Origin: JAFGRR01 sp964563855 | GTDB taxonomy: Bacteria; Planctomycetota; Phycisphaerae; UBA1845; Fen-1342 | Reading direction: 5' to 3' | DNA: 64,000 bases | NCBI GenBank assembly: GCA_964563855.1 | Contig: CAZLYU010000012.1 | Span: forward strand, 10,064 to 74,063 | Shown here: positions 24,100 to 32,324 of the stretch, piece after piece | How the letters are laid out: every line of letters begins with the position of its first letter | Position numbering within the stretch: the stretch's first letter is position 1 | The notes under the pieces: model-generated | Seen by the model: only the letters and a program-made list of their open reading frames with translations | What the model was told of the DNA's origin: nothing | The model's database searches: none | Position numbers and translations under genes: made by a program

Positions 24100-25044
24100 C
24101 TATTGCGGTGCGAGGTGCTCGGCGGCGGCGCGCTGCGACTCGGTGATCAATCGCTGGCACACCACGCGCAGGTCAAAGTCGCGCCACGCCAGCTCATAGC
24201 CCGCATTCGCGACTTGCTGCGCCTCGGTAAGCGGTTGGCGGAGGCGCGCTACGACGTCGGCGGGCTGGTTCACCAGGAAATAATGCTCGTCGGGACGAAC
24301 GCTGTCGCCGCTGATGCGTTCGGAGAGCAGGGCGGTGCGCGAGCCGAGGACTTCGAGGACGCGAGTTTCGAAGTTGGGTTGTGCGGTGAAGTGGAGGTTG
24401 AGGAAGTAGCGGCAACTGGCGAGAAAGTCGAACATCGCGTCGCCGTAGATTCCGCCGCCGCTTTCCCAGTTGTCCGGTGTTTTGATGGGGATGTTTGCGG
24501 CGTGTAATTGGTTGATGAATTGGACTCGTCGCGGGCTTGGGGCGCCGCAGAATCCGATGTCGTAGCGGCGTTCGCGCAGGGGGCCGCCGTCGCGTTGCAC
24601 GCCGCGCACGACGCCGAAGAGGGGGACCTCGATGACGCGGGGGTGCTGTCGGCTGAGCCACGCGAGGCTGTCGGCATTGTGGTGGGCGACCACGTCGAAG
24701 CTCGCGAGATTCTCGCTGAGCTGGGCGAACTTGGCTTGCGCAACGTCGTCGTTCACGCGGCCGTTGGGAAGCAGCTCGGCGTACCAGCAGACGGTCAGGC
24801 CGCGCAGGGCCGCGATCAGCTCGGGGGGCGCCCCGTCGCCTTTCATGAAGATGTGCAGGTCGGCGGTGTTGCGCGGGGTGAGTTTGCTGAGCGGCGGCAC
24901 GCGGCGCCGGCGTACTTCCCCGCTGCGGCTGTTGAACGCCTGCACGCTCACGTGTTCGATCTGCTGCAAGGCGTTGAGTGCACCCCACTCGGCGGCGCTG
25001 GGGCTGGCAAAGTTGCCGACGAGATTGACGTGCAGCGTTGACAC
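24100..25044 (-). CDS. CgeB/YkvP-like glycosyltransferase
   Basis: The protein has 314 residues and begins with GTG at 25044 (MSTLHVNLVGNF). It reads as a GT-B-like protein of the CgeB/Glyco_trans_1_2 type. The N-terminal half is a Rossmann-like domain (ADLHIFMKGDGAPPEL, FDVVAHHNADSLAWL). The second has RRYDIGFCGAPSPRRVQFINQL, YFLNLHFTAQPNFETRVLEVLGSRTALLSER, then a C-terminal HYFLVNQPADVVARL segment. The FETRVLEVL-x-SRTALL block is the usual nucleotide-sugar-binding region with its conserved glutamate. It probably decorates a surface glycan or protein; donor and acceptor are unknown. No other sugar genes flank it. Confidence 0.75.
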   Translation of the reverse strand: MSTLHVNLVGNFASPSAAEWGALNALQQIEHVSVQAFNSRSGEVRRRRVPPLSKLTPRNTADLHIFMKGDGAPPELIAALRGLTVCWYAELLPNGRVNDDVAQAKFAQLSENLASFDVVAHHNADSLAWLSRQHPRVIEVPLFGVVRGVQRDGGPLRERRYDIGFCGAPSPRRVQFINQLHAANIPIKTPDNWESGGGIYGDAMFDFLASCRYFLNLHFTAQPNFETRVLEVLGSRTALLSERISGDSVRPDEHYFLVNQPADVVARLRQPLTEAQQVANAGYELAWRDFDLRVVCQRLITESQRAAAEHLAPQ

Positions 25045-25286
25045 GGCGGACTCCGAGCGTAGTAGAAAGCTGCCGACGCTTCTATCGGCTGTTGGCCGGG
25101 CTGCGTCGACGTGGGGAGCATAGCCGTTCTTTAAATCTCATTTATTACGGGACCAAGGGTGCTTTGCAACCGGTTCCGACGCGGTATTGTGCAGCTATGG
25201 GTTCAGGCTGCGGTCAGTCCGCGGAGCGGTATTTGACCGTTTTTGGGAACGAAGCAAAGCAAAACTGAGGAAGAGGGAAGAAGGCT

Positions 25287-26027
25287 ATGCAACGGGTAAT
25301 GAATCTTGGCGTGTGCGCGCTCGTGGCCGCGTTGGCGGCGCCGATGGCGTCGGCTGGCCTCAGCGGCACGGTGAATGCGACGCTTGACGACGTGTTCGGT
25401 CGCAACATCAAGGTGTCGGGCGGCGGCCGCACGAACACCAATGTCCGCGTCGGCATCGCGACCTTCAACAAGAACAGCAGCACCGATGACGGCGATCGGC
25501 TCGGTGACACCTACGTCGGCTTCTGCGTCGACCTCGAAGATGCGATTCAGACTGGCAACACCTACGACTGGAACGTGGTCAACCCCGACGAGGTTCCCGA
25601 GACGCCTTACGGTCCGATCGGCTCGGCAAAGGCCAATCGTCTGTCGAAGCTGTGGGGCAATTTCTACAGCGAGCTCGCGACCGGCAACAACGGCGATCGC
25701 AAGAACAAGTCGGCCGCGTTCCAGCTCGCGGTGTGGGAAATCGTTTACGAGTCGGAGCTCACGGCTTCGTCAGCCTACGACGTGACGAGCGGCTACACGG
25801 CCGGCACGACCGGCCTCGACAGCGGCTTCCAGGCGAACAACGCCAGCAACGCGGTCGCTGACATTGCGAACAACTGGCTCCGTAGCCTGGACAGCAAGTC
25901 GGGCGGCGTCCAGCTCGCGGGTCTGACCAGCGATACGCAGGACTTCATCACCAATTTTCCGATTCCCGAGCCGAGCGCGATTCTGCTGGGGCTGATCGGC
26001 TTCGCCGCCATCGCGCGTCGTCGCTAG
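25287..26027 (+). CDS. PEP-CTERM secreted protein with candidate Cys-Gln thioester domain (copy 1)
   Basis: The protein has 246 residues: signal peptide cut near ASA-G, residues about 24-215 as one beta-rich domain, then the sorting signal IPEPSAI, a hydrophobic helix and ARRR. Two motifs suggest a thioester domain: YVGFCVDLED with C80, and AAFQLAVWEIVY with Q146, the Cys and the QxAxW glutamine that form the internal thioester in TED surface proteins. Such bonds covalently attach to amines on target surfaces. A GGAAGAAGG stretch precedes the ATG. It is followed by a terminator and a paralogue. Exosortase processing is inferred from the PEP-CTERM tail. Confidence 0.82.
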   Translation: MQRVMNLGVCALVAALAAPMASAGLSGTVNATLDDVFGRNIKVSGGGRTNTNVRVGIATFNKNSSTDDGDRLGDTYVGFCVDLEDAIQTGNTYDWNVVNPDEVPETPYGPIGSAKANRLSKLWGNFYSELATGNNGDRKNKSAAFQLAVWEIVYESELTASSAYDVTSGYTAGTTGLDSGFQANNASNAVADIANNWLRSLDSKSGGVQLAGLTSDTQDFITNFPIPEPSAILLGLIGFAAIARRR

Positions 26028-26090
26028 GAACCGCTTCGAAGCGTGCTTGGCCGAGCTTTCCGGCCCGTCGCCGACAATAAATGAATGTCC

Positions 26091-26126
26091 GAAAGGCGCC
26101 TTCTCTCGAGGGCGTCTTTCTTTATG
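26091..26126 (+). terminator. Intrinsic terminator between the two PEP-CTERM paralogues
   Basis: GAAAGGCGCCTT (26091-26102) pairs with AGGGCGTCTTTC (26109-26120), including G-T pairs and one mismatch, and is followed by TTTAT. It lies 65 bases after the first paralogue and 220 before the second, so the two are likely separate transcripts. Confidence 0.7.
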
Positions 26127-26345
26127 TCTCTTCCTGATCGGACGGTGGGGGCTTATCCGACGCGCTCGAAGAACCGCCGGCTCATAAACGGGGCCGTTGC
26201 GTACGCGACCCGACGGGTTCGTCGGGCGTGGGGGTCTGAGCGACGGTGCAGCGTTCGAGTCGGGGCGTTGGGGCGCCTAGGCTGCGGTTGACGTCGCCTG
26301 TGTCGGTGCGGCGCTCGAGCAACCTACTGATACGGGAAGAAGCAC

Positions 26346-27116
26346 ATGAAACGTTCCTTGTTGCGGCTTGGAATTTTGACGGTCGTCGCTGGCGCCTGGG
26401 CTGCTCCGGCGGCGTTGGCCGGCCTCACGGGCACTGTGACCAGCAAGCTCGAAGGCATTCGCGGCCATGCGATTCGCATCTCGGGCGCCGGCCAGGAGAA
26501 CATCAACGTCCGAGTTGGCACGGCGACGTTCTCGAAGCTGTCGGCCACGGGTGATGGTGAGTACCTCGCGAGCAGCTATGACGGTTATTGCGTCGACCTC
26601 GAAGACAGCATCAGCACGGGCAGCACCCACACGTGGACGGTCACCGAGCCGGCGACGCTGCCTGGCGTTCCGGACGGTGATTACGGCCCGATGAGCGCCT
26701 TGCAGGCTGACCGACTGGCGCGCCTCTGGTCGAACTACTACAGCGAAATCGGCTCGAGCAAGGACAAGTCCTCCGCCTTTCAGCTCGCGGTGTGGGAGAT
26801 CGTGTACCAGCGCGGCGCGGACAAGAACGGACCGGCGGATTCGGGCGACTATGACGTGACGAACGGCTACGTCGCGGCGACGTTGGGCGGCGTGAGCGAA
26901 GGTTTTCAGGCGCACAACGCGAAGGCCAGTGTGGTGGACTTCGCCAACACGTGGCTGCGAAGTCTGGACAGCAAGTCGGCGAGCGTCGATCTGATGGGCC
27001 TGACGTCGACCACGCAGGACTTCATCACGACCTTCGCGATTCCTTCGCCGACGGCCAGCGCGCTGGGCCTGGTTGGGGTTGGTTTCGTTGCGATGCGCCG
27101 TCGCTTCCTGGCGTAG
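26346..27116 (+). CDS. PEP-CTERM-like secreted protein with candidate Cys-Gln thioester domain (copy 2)
   Basis: The protein has 256 residues and is paralogous to the preceding one along its length: same leader, GLTGTVTSKLEGI start, and shared NVRVGTATFSKLSATGDGE, YDGYCVDLED with C82, SSAFQLAVWEIVY with Q146, WLRSLDSKS and TTQDFITTF segments. The conserved Cys and Gln are at the same spacing. The sorting signal is degenerate: IPSPTASALGLVG, then a hydrophobic helix and MRRRFLA, with Ser instead of Glu in the PEP motif. It includes a short insert (RGADKNGPADSGD) absent from copy 1. Tandem duplication is the simplest origin. GGGAAGAAG precedes the ATG. Confidence 0.8.
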   Translation: MKRSLLRLGILTVVAGAWAAPAALAGLTGTVTSKLEGIRGHAIRISGAGQENINVRVGTATFSKLSATGDGEYLASSYDGYCVDLEDSISTGSTHTWTVTEPATLPGVPDGDYGPMSALQADRLARLWSNYYSEIGSSKDKSSAFQLAVWEIVYQRGADKNGPADSGDYDVTNGYVAATLGGVSEGFQAHNAKASVVDFANTWLRSLDSKSASVDLMGLTSTTQDFITTFAIPSPTASALGLVGVGFVAMRRRFLA

Positions 27117-27235
27117 GCGCGTACGGCAAGTCGTCAAGTTTCACGACGTGAGCGGGCAAGCGCGACGGAGCGCGTTTGCCCGCTGAACGTGCGCCGGCCG
27201 GTCGCGTGCAGCGGCGCTCGCATAAACTCCGTGAT

Positions 27236-28285
27236 ATGCAAACGGACACTTCCGCTGTGGTTGATGACGCGTTGCGCTACGAGCGTCAGCGCCGGCTGTC
27301 GGCAATTGGCGCGGCCGGCCAGCAGCGCCTCGGGGCGTCCCGGGTCGTCATCGTGGGCTGCGGCGGTCTGGGGACACTGGTGGCGGAGAGCCTGGTGCGG
27401 GCTGGCGTCGGGTTCACGCGGCTGATTGATCGCGACTTTGTCGACCGCAGCAATCTCCACCGACAACTGCTCTTTGATGAACGCGACGCGGATGACGGCG
27501 CTCCGAAAGCGGTGGCGGCCGCGCGGCGTTTGCGGGCGATCAACAGCAGTGTCGCCGTTGATCCGCAGATTGCGGACTTTGCCGCGCCGCTCGCGTTGGA
27601 ACTGTGCCGCGACGCCGACCTGCTTATCGACGCCACCGACAATTTCGAGGCGCGATATCTGCTGAATGACGTGGCTTGCAAGCTGGGGCGTCCGTGGGTG
27701 TATGGCGCGGCGGTTGGGGTCGAAGGCCGCGCGGCGGTGTTTGGCGCTGGCGGGGCCTGTTTGCGATGCGTCTTTCCCGATCCGCCGGCGTCGCATCTGG
27801 CGGAGACGTGCGAGACGGCGGGGGTTTTGGGGCCGGCGGTGCACATCGCGGCGAGCTGGCAAGCGGCGCTGGCGATTCGGCTGCTCTGTGATGGTCCGGA
27901 AAGCGTGCCGCGCCGCATGCTGACTTTTGATGCGTGGCGGACTGAGCAGCGCAGCGTCAGCTTGTCTGACGCCTTCGACCCGGGTTGCGTGTGTTGCGGC
28001 GAGCGCAACTTCGAGTTTTTGGAGGGCGCCCGGCGGCGCGGGGCGACGGTGCTCTGCGGCCGCAATGCGGTGCAACTGGCGCCGCTCACGGAGGCGCCGG
28101 TTGATCTCTCGGCGGCGGCGGCGCGGTTTGGGGCCGACGCGCTGCTCGCTCAAAACGCGTATTTGGTGCGGGCGCGGTGGGGCGCGGTGGAGATCACGCT
28201 GTTCGCTGACGGTCGCGCGATCGTGTCGGGGGTGGATGACGAGACGGCGGCTCGGGCGGCGTATGCGCGTTATGTGGGGGCCTAG
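27236..28285 (+). CDS. ThiF/MoeB-type E1-like adenylyltransferase
   Basis: The protein has 349 residues. The nucleotide-binding loop is GCGGLG (41-46), with LIDRDFVDRSNLHRQ containing the conserved Arg, then DATDNFEARYLLND. Zinc-binding CxxC pairs are C174/C177 and C250/C253. A 90-residue C-terminal extension ends in LFADGRAIVSGVDDETAARAAYARYVGA, seen in a subset of ThiF/MoeB proteins. These enzymes adenylate the C-terminal Gly-Gly of ThiS or MoaD, priming it for sulfur. A ThiS with a free GG end is encoded at 59597-59797, so ThiS is a plausible substrate, but MoaD cannot be excluded. The ATG at 27236 gives a normal N-terminus; there is no coupling to neighbours. Confidence 0.88.
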   Translation: MQTDTSAVVDDALRYERQRRLSAIGAAGQQRLGASRVVIVGCGGLGTLVAESLVRAGVGFTRLIDRDFVDRSNLHRQLLFDERDADDGAPKAVAAARRLRAINSSVAVDPQIADFAAPLALELCRDADLLIDATDNFEARYLLNDVACKLGRPWVYGAAVGVEGRAAVFGAGGACLRCVFPDPPASHLAETCETAGVLGPAVHIAASWQAALAIRLLCDGPESVPRRMLTFDAWRTEQRSVSLSDAFDPGCVCCGERNFEFLEGARRRGATVLCGRNAVQLAPLTEAPVDLSAAAARFGADALLAQNAYLVRARWGAVEITLFADGRAIVSGVDDETAARAAYARYVGA

Positions 28286-28493
28286 CCCTCATCCTGGCTC
28301 AGCCCGCCGCTCCTGGGCCCGGCCCCGTGGCGTACCAAACGGTGCTCCGGCTCAGAATGCGCGGGGCCCAAAACGCGGCTGGCAACTAAAGCCCCCTACC
28401 GGCTGAACCGACCCGATAAGCACGTAGTCGTGTGACCGGCCCGCATTTGTATGCCACGGTCAGATTGTGCGCAGTTTTCGCCGGAGGTCGCCC

Positions 28494-29993
28494 ATGCGCC
28501 CGTTGCCGCGCTTCTCGCTCTCGAGTCATCGCGTTATCACGCTCGCTTTCGCTGGGTTGCTGTTGGCGGGGCTGACCGGCTGTCCGGCCAACAGTCCGAT
28601 CGCGAGCACGTTCGTCGATCCGTTCGTTGAAGAGTTGATTCAGGCGCGGACGTTCATCGACGGACAGGCGGTTACGACGGCGGTCTATCTCGACGCGGGT
28701 GATGGTCTGGGGCGGCGGCCGTTTGGCATTGACTTCAATGACGACGGCAAGATTGATCCGGTGGTGGGCTATGGGGGCGATCAGGCGGTCATTCAGATTC
28801 TGCTCAGTCAGCAGGAGAAGGGGGTGGTCGACTACTTCAGCCTGACGCTGGACAGCAAGCGCGACATGGAGAATCTCGCGGACGTTGCGGTCGGCGACAT
28901 CGACGGTGACGGCCGGCTGGACATCGTGGCGGGGGCGAACGAAGCGATCTGGTATTTCCGTCAGCCGGAGCAAGGGCCGTATTACCTACGCGGCTGGGGC
29001 AACCCGGATGAGACCGACGCGCTACGTGAGCGGATCGAATCGAGCGCGTTCGCCGTCGACGAAGAGAACATTGAAGCGCTGATCAAGGCGGCGCTGGGCG
29101 CGAGCATTCGCCTGGAAGACTACGTCGTCAAAATCACCACGATCTACACCGACGTCGAAATCGGCGACTTTGACAACGACGGCTGGCAGGACATTGCCGG
29201 GTCGCGTTTCTTTCAGATTGATCTCGAGCCGCGGCCGGAAGTGCCGGTCGAGCCGATTTCGATCGTTGACGGCGACGTACTCGTGTTTTTGAACCCGGGC
29301 GCGGCGACCGACGGTCGGGAGTGGTCGGGTGTGAGCGTGGGGGCGCATGAACGTCAGTTGCGGCTTGACCGCGACGGCGCTGCGGGTCTGTTCGCGTACG
29401 ACCTCGACGGCGACGGCGATCTCGATCTCGTGTCGGCGGCTCGCACCGACAACAACGTGCAACTCGCATGGTTTGAAAACCCGCTGAACGGCGGGAGTCG
29501 ACTGTCGCCGGAAGTTCCGTGGCGGCAGTGGCGGGTGGGTAGTGTTCGCGATGCGTGGGCGATGGATGTGGCGGACGTGACCGGCGACGGTCGGCCCGAC
29601 ATCGTCGCGAGCGGTGCGGCACAGATGCAGATCATGCTCTTCGTGCAGCCGCCGAGCGGCCCGCGGCGCGAGTTTGACTGGAGCACGTACCCGATCGTGA
29701 CGTTCGAGAATTATGAGCCGCGCGACGTGCAGATCTTCGACTTTGACGAAGACGGCGTTCGCGAGGTGGTTTGCGGCGCCACCGGTGGAGCGCTGCGCTA
29801 CTTCGAACCGGGACCCGACCCGACGCAGCCGTGGACGCCGCTGGCGATCACGACGTTCGACCCGCCTGGTGATGTAGGGTTGTTGGGCTATGGCGACCTC
29901 GACGCTGACGGCGACATCGACCTGGTGGCGGTGTTGAACTCGGAAGTGGACAACGAGTCGCGCGTGATGTGGGTCGAGAACGGATTGCGGTAG
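28494..29993 (+). CDS. Lipoprotein with VCBS/FG-GAP repeats
   Basis: The protein has 499 residues. A basic N-terminus and hydrophobic core end in lipobox LAGLTGC, so it is lipid-anchored. The mature part carries about six repeats with Asp-rich calcium-binding-like loops (DFNDDGKID, DIDGDGRLDIV, DFDNDGWQDIA, DLDGDGDLDLV, DVTGDGRPDIV, DLDADGDIDLV), typical of a seven-bladed beta-propeller of the VCBS/integrin FG-GAP type. It is expected on the outer or periplasmic face of the envelope; the ligand is unknown. The ATG at 28494 has CGGAGG upstream and is preferred to a GTG nine codons earlier. Confidence 0.88.
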   Translation: MRPLPRFSLSSHRVITLAFAGLLLAGLTGCPANSPIASTFVDPFVEELIQARTFIDGQAVTTAVYLDAGDGLGRRPFGIDFNDDGKIDPVVGYGGDQAVIQILLSQQEKGVVDYFSLTLDSKRDMENLADVAVGDIDGDGRLDIVAGANEAIWYFRQPEQGPYYLRGWGNPDETDALRERIESSAFAVDEENIEALIKAALGASIRLEDYVVKITTIYTDVEIGDFDNDGWQDIAGSRFFQIDLEPRPEVPVEPISIVDGDVLVFLNPGAATDGREWSGVSVGAHERQLRLDRDGAAGLFAYDLDGDGDLDLVSAARTDNNVQLAWFENPLNGGSRLSPEVPWRQWRVGSVRDAWAMDVADVTGDGRPDIVASGAAQMQIMLFVQPPSGPRREFDWSTYPIVTFENYEPRDVQIFDFDEDGVREVVCGATGGALRYFEPGPDPTQPWTPLAITTFDPPGDVGLLGYGDLDADGDIDLVAVLNSEVDNESRVMWVENGLR

Positions 29994-30053
29994 GGGGCGT
30001 GACGACCTTGTTGATGGGGCGGCGGAAGCGGTAGCGAGCGCCGCCGCCGGGGG

Positions 30054-30911
30054 TCAATCGAACACGACGGTCTTGTTCTGGCTGACGAGGATGCGGTCGG
30101 CGACGTGAGCGCGTACGGCCCGGGCGAGCACGATGCGCTCGAGGTCGCGCCCTTTGCGGATCAGATCCTGGACAGTGTCGCGGTGGCTGGTGGGCGTCGT
30201 GTCTTGCGCGATGATCGGTCCCGCGTCGAGTTCGTCGGTCACGTAATGGCTGGTCGCACCGATCATCTTCACGCCGCGGTCATACGCCTGCTGATACGGT
30301 GAGCCGCCGGCGAACGCGGGCAGGAAGCTGTGATGGATATTGATGATCCGTTGCGGCCACTGCGCGACAAACGTCGGTGAGAGCACCTGCATGTATCGCG
30401 CGAGCACGACAAAGTCGACGTTCGCGTCGGCCAGCAGCGTTTGCACCTCGGCCTCTTGCGCTGCGCGTGTTGCGCTGGTCACCGGTCGCGACTGAAAGCG
30501 CACGCCGGCAGCTTCGGCGGCTGAGCGCAGCACATCGTGATTGCTGATGATGAGCGGTAGGTCGACGTCGAGTTCGTCCGCCTGCCAGCGAAACAGCAGG
30601 TCGCTCAAGCAGTGGCCGGCTTTGCTCACCAGCACCGCCATGCGTTTGCGCGGCGTGGGCCAGGCGACGCGCCAGCGCATGTGATAGCGTTGTGCGAGGG
30701 GCGTCCAGGCGGAAGCGAAGGTGTCGGCGGTGAGGCCGAAGCCGCGCGTGTCGATCGCGACGCGCATGAAGAACTCGTTGTGGTCGAGATCGGTGTGCTG
30801 ATCGCTGTCGAGCAGGTTGCCGTCATGCTCGGTGACGAAGGCCGCCACCGCGGCGACGATGCCGCGCGCGTCTGGGCAGGCGATGAGGAGGCGGATGGCG
30901 GTGTTTGACAT
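30054..30911 (-). CDS. purU: Formyltetrahydrofolate deformylase
   Basis: The protein has 285 residues, the family's usual length. An N-terminal ACT domain (about 5-85; IRLLIACPDARGIVAAVAAF) precedes a formyl-transferase-type catalytic domain with ISNHDVLR, LARYMQVLSP, the catalytic INIHHSFLPAFAGGSPY block and DELDAGPIIAQD containing the active-site Asp. It hydrolyses 10-formyl-THF to formate and THF, balancing one-carbon pools and, where PurT exists, feeding purine synthesis with formate. It is the last gene of a minus-strand run, about 100 bases after xylA. Confidence 0.95.
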   Translation of the reverse strand: MSNTAIRLLIACPDARGIVAAVAAFVTEHDGNLLDSDQHTDLDHNEFFMRVAIDTRGFGLTADTFASAWTPLAQRYHMRWRVAWPTPRKRMAVLVSKAGHCLSDLLFRWQADELDVDLPLIISNHDVLRSAAEAAGVRFQSRPVTSATRAAQEAEVQTLLADANVDFVVLARYMQVLSPTFVAQWPQRIINIHHSFLPAFAGGSPYQQAYDRGVKMIGATSHYVTDELDAGPIIAQDTTPTSHRDTVQDLIRKGRDLERIVLARAVRAHVADRILVSQNKTVVFD

Positions 30912-31010
30912 GCCGGGACGTTAGCGGGAAGCGTGGGGCGATGGGAGGCGCTGACGCCGAACGCGATCGCAGCACCGAGACGCGGGGCAATTGCGAGTGC
31001 GGCCCCGCGG

Positions 31011-32324
31011 TCAGGTCAGATACTGGTTGAGGATGTTCTCGAGCATCTCCTGGCGCCCGCTGACGACCTCGGGTTCGCCGTGAGCGAGCGTGTATCGTTC
31101 GAGTTCAGCGAAGCCGACGCGGCCGTTTTCGATCTGCTGACCGAGCTCGCCGTCCCAGCCGCTGTAGCGCTGCTGGCGGAATTGTTCGAGCGGGCCGTCG
31201 TCGAGCAAGCGTTGGGCGATTTTCAGGCCACGGGCGAAGGCGTCCATGGCGCCGATGTGGGCGTGAAAGAGGTCGACCGGGTCGATCGATTGGCGGCGCA
31301 CTTTGGCGTCGAAGTTTAGTCCGCCGGTGGTGAAGCCGCCGCCGCCCAGGATGGTGTACATGGCGAGGGTGGTTTCGTAGAGATTGGTGGGGAACTGGTC
31401 GGTATCCCAGCCGAGCAGCAGGTCGCCGCGGTTGGCGTCGACACTGCCCAGCAGGTGGTTGTCGACGGCGTATTGCAGTTCGTGCATGAAACTGTGGCCG
31501 GCGAGTGTGGCGTGGTTCGCCTCGATGTTCAGCTTGAAGTGTTCGAGCAGGCCGTGGGTGTGTAGGAAGGCGTGGCACCCGGCGGCGTCGAAGTCGTATT
31601 GGTGCTTGGTGGGCTCTTTGGGTTTGGGCTCGATGTAGAGCGCGCCCGCGAAGCCGATCTTCTGTTTGTGTTCGGCGGCCATGTGCAGGAAGCGGGCCAT
31701 GTGGTCGAGCTCGCGCTGCATGTTTGTGTTGAGCAGGGTGTCGTAGCCTTCGCGTCCGCCCCAGAAGACGTAGCCCGCACCGCCGAGTTCGTGCGTGATT
31801 TCCATGGCTTTCTTCACCTGGCTGGCGGCGTAAGCGAAGACGGCGGGGGACGGGTTGGTCGCGGCGCCGGCCATGAAGCGGCGGTGGGAGAATGCGTTGG
31901 TGGTGCCCCAGAGCAGCTTGACGCCGGTGTCGGCCTGGAGCTGTTTTGCGCGGGCGACGATGTGATCGAGCCGCTGGTTCGTTTCAGCGAGACTGTCGGC
32001 CTCGGGCGCGATGTCGCGATCATGAAAACACCAGAAGCCGACACCGAGCTTGGTGAAGAACTCGAAGGCGGCTTCGAGCGTTTGCTCGGCGATCTGCATC
32101 GGGCTGTCGCCGCGGTGGTAGTTGCGCAGGATGGTTCCTGGGCCGAACGGGTCGGCGCCGGCGCCCTTGAAGGTGTGCCAATAGCAGACGGCGAAGCGTA
32201 GATGCTCGGCCATGGTCTTGTCGCCGACGCGCTCGTCAGCGTGGTAATGCTTGAAAGCGAGCGGGTTGCGGCTGTCGGGGCCTTCGAACCGGATCGGCGC
32301 AATGTCGGGGAAGTAGGTGTTCAT
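31011..32324 (-). CDS. xylA: Xylose isomerase
   Basis: The protein has 437 residues, the size of class II xylose isomerases. Hallmarks: FGPGTILRNYHRGDSP, the catalytic His in GFWCFHDRDIAPE, KLLWGTTNAFSHRRFMAGA, the metal-site Glu/Lys region YIEPKPKEPTKHQYDFDA, the metal-binding ANHATLAGHSFMHEL, and GSVDANRGDLLLGWDTDQFPTN. It converts xylose to xylulose in the cytoplasm. The ATG overlaps the stop codon of the upstream phosphatase gene (ATGA), so translation is coupled. No xylulokinase, transporter or XylR is in the window. Confidence 0.97.
   Translation of the reverse strand: MNTYFPDIAPIRFEGPDSRNPLAFKHYHADERVGDKTMAEHLRFAVCYWHTFKGAGADPFGPGTILRNYHRGDSPMQIAEQTLEAAFEFFTKLGVGFWCFHDRDIAPEADSLAETNQRLDHIVARAKQLQADTGVKLLWGTTNAFSHRRFMAGAATNPSPAVFAYAASQVKKAMEITHELGGAGYVFWGGREGYDTLLNTNMQRELDHMARFLHMAAEHKQKIGFAGALYIEPKPKEPTKHQYDFDAAGCHAFLHTHGLLEHFKLNIEANHATLAGHSFMHELQYAVDNHLLGSVDANRGDLLLGWDTDQFPTNLYETTLAMYTILGGGGFTTGGLNFDAKVRRQSIDPVDLFHAHIGAMDAFARGLKIAQRLLDDGPLEQFRQQRYSGWDGELGQQIENGRVGFAELERYTLAHGEPEVVSGRQEMLENILNQYLT

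Noticed and set aside
22471..25044. Prophage region containing terminase and glycosyltransferase
   Set aside because: No integrase, portal, capsid, tail or lysis gene, no att-like repeats and no shift in base composition are visible.
25141..25200. TTGCAA - TATTGT promoter before the first thioester gene
   Set aside because: The spacer is only about 15 bases and the boxes are weak, so it was not listed as a promoter.
28370..28440. Sigma-28-like promoter TAAAGCCC ... CCGATAA before the VCBS lipoprotein gene
   Set aside because: The spacing between the two boxes is about 21 bases after TAAA instead of 15, and no flagellar gene is nearby. It was treated as coincidence.
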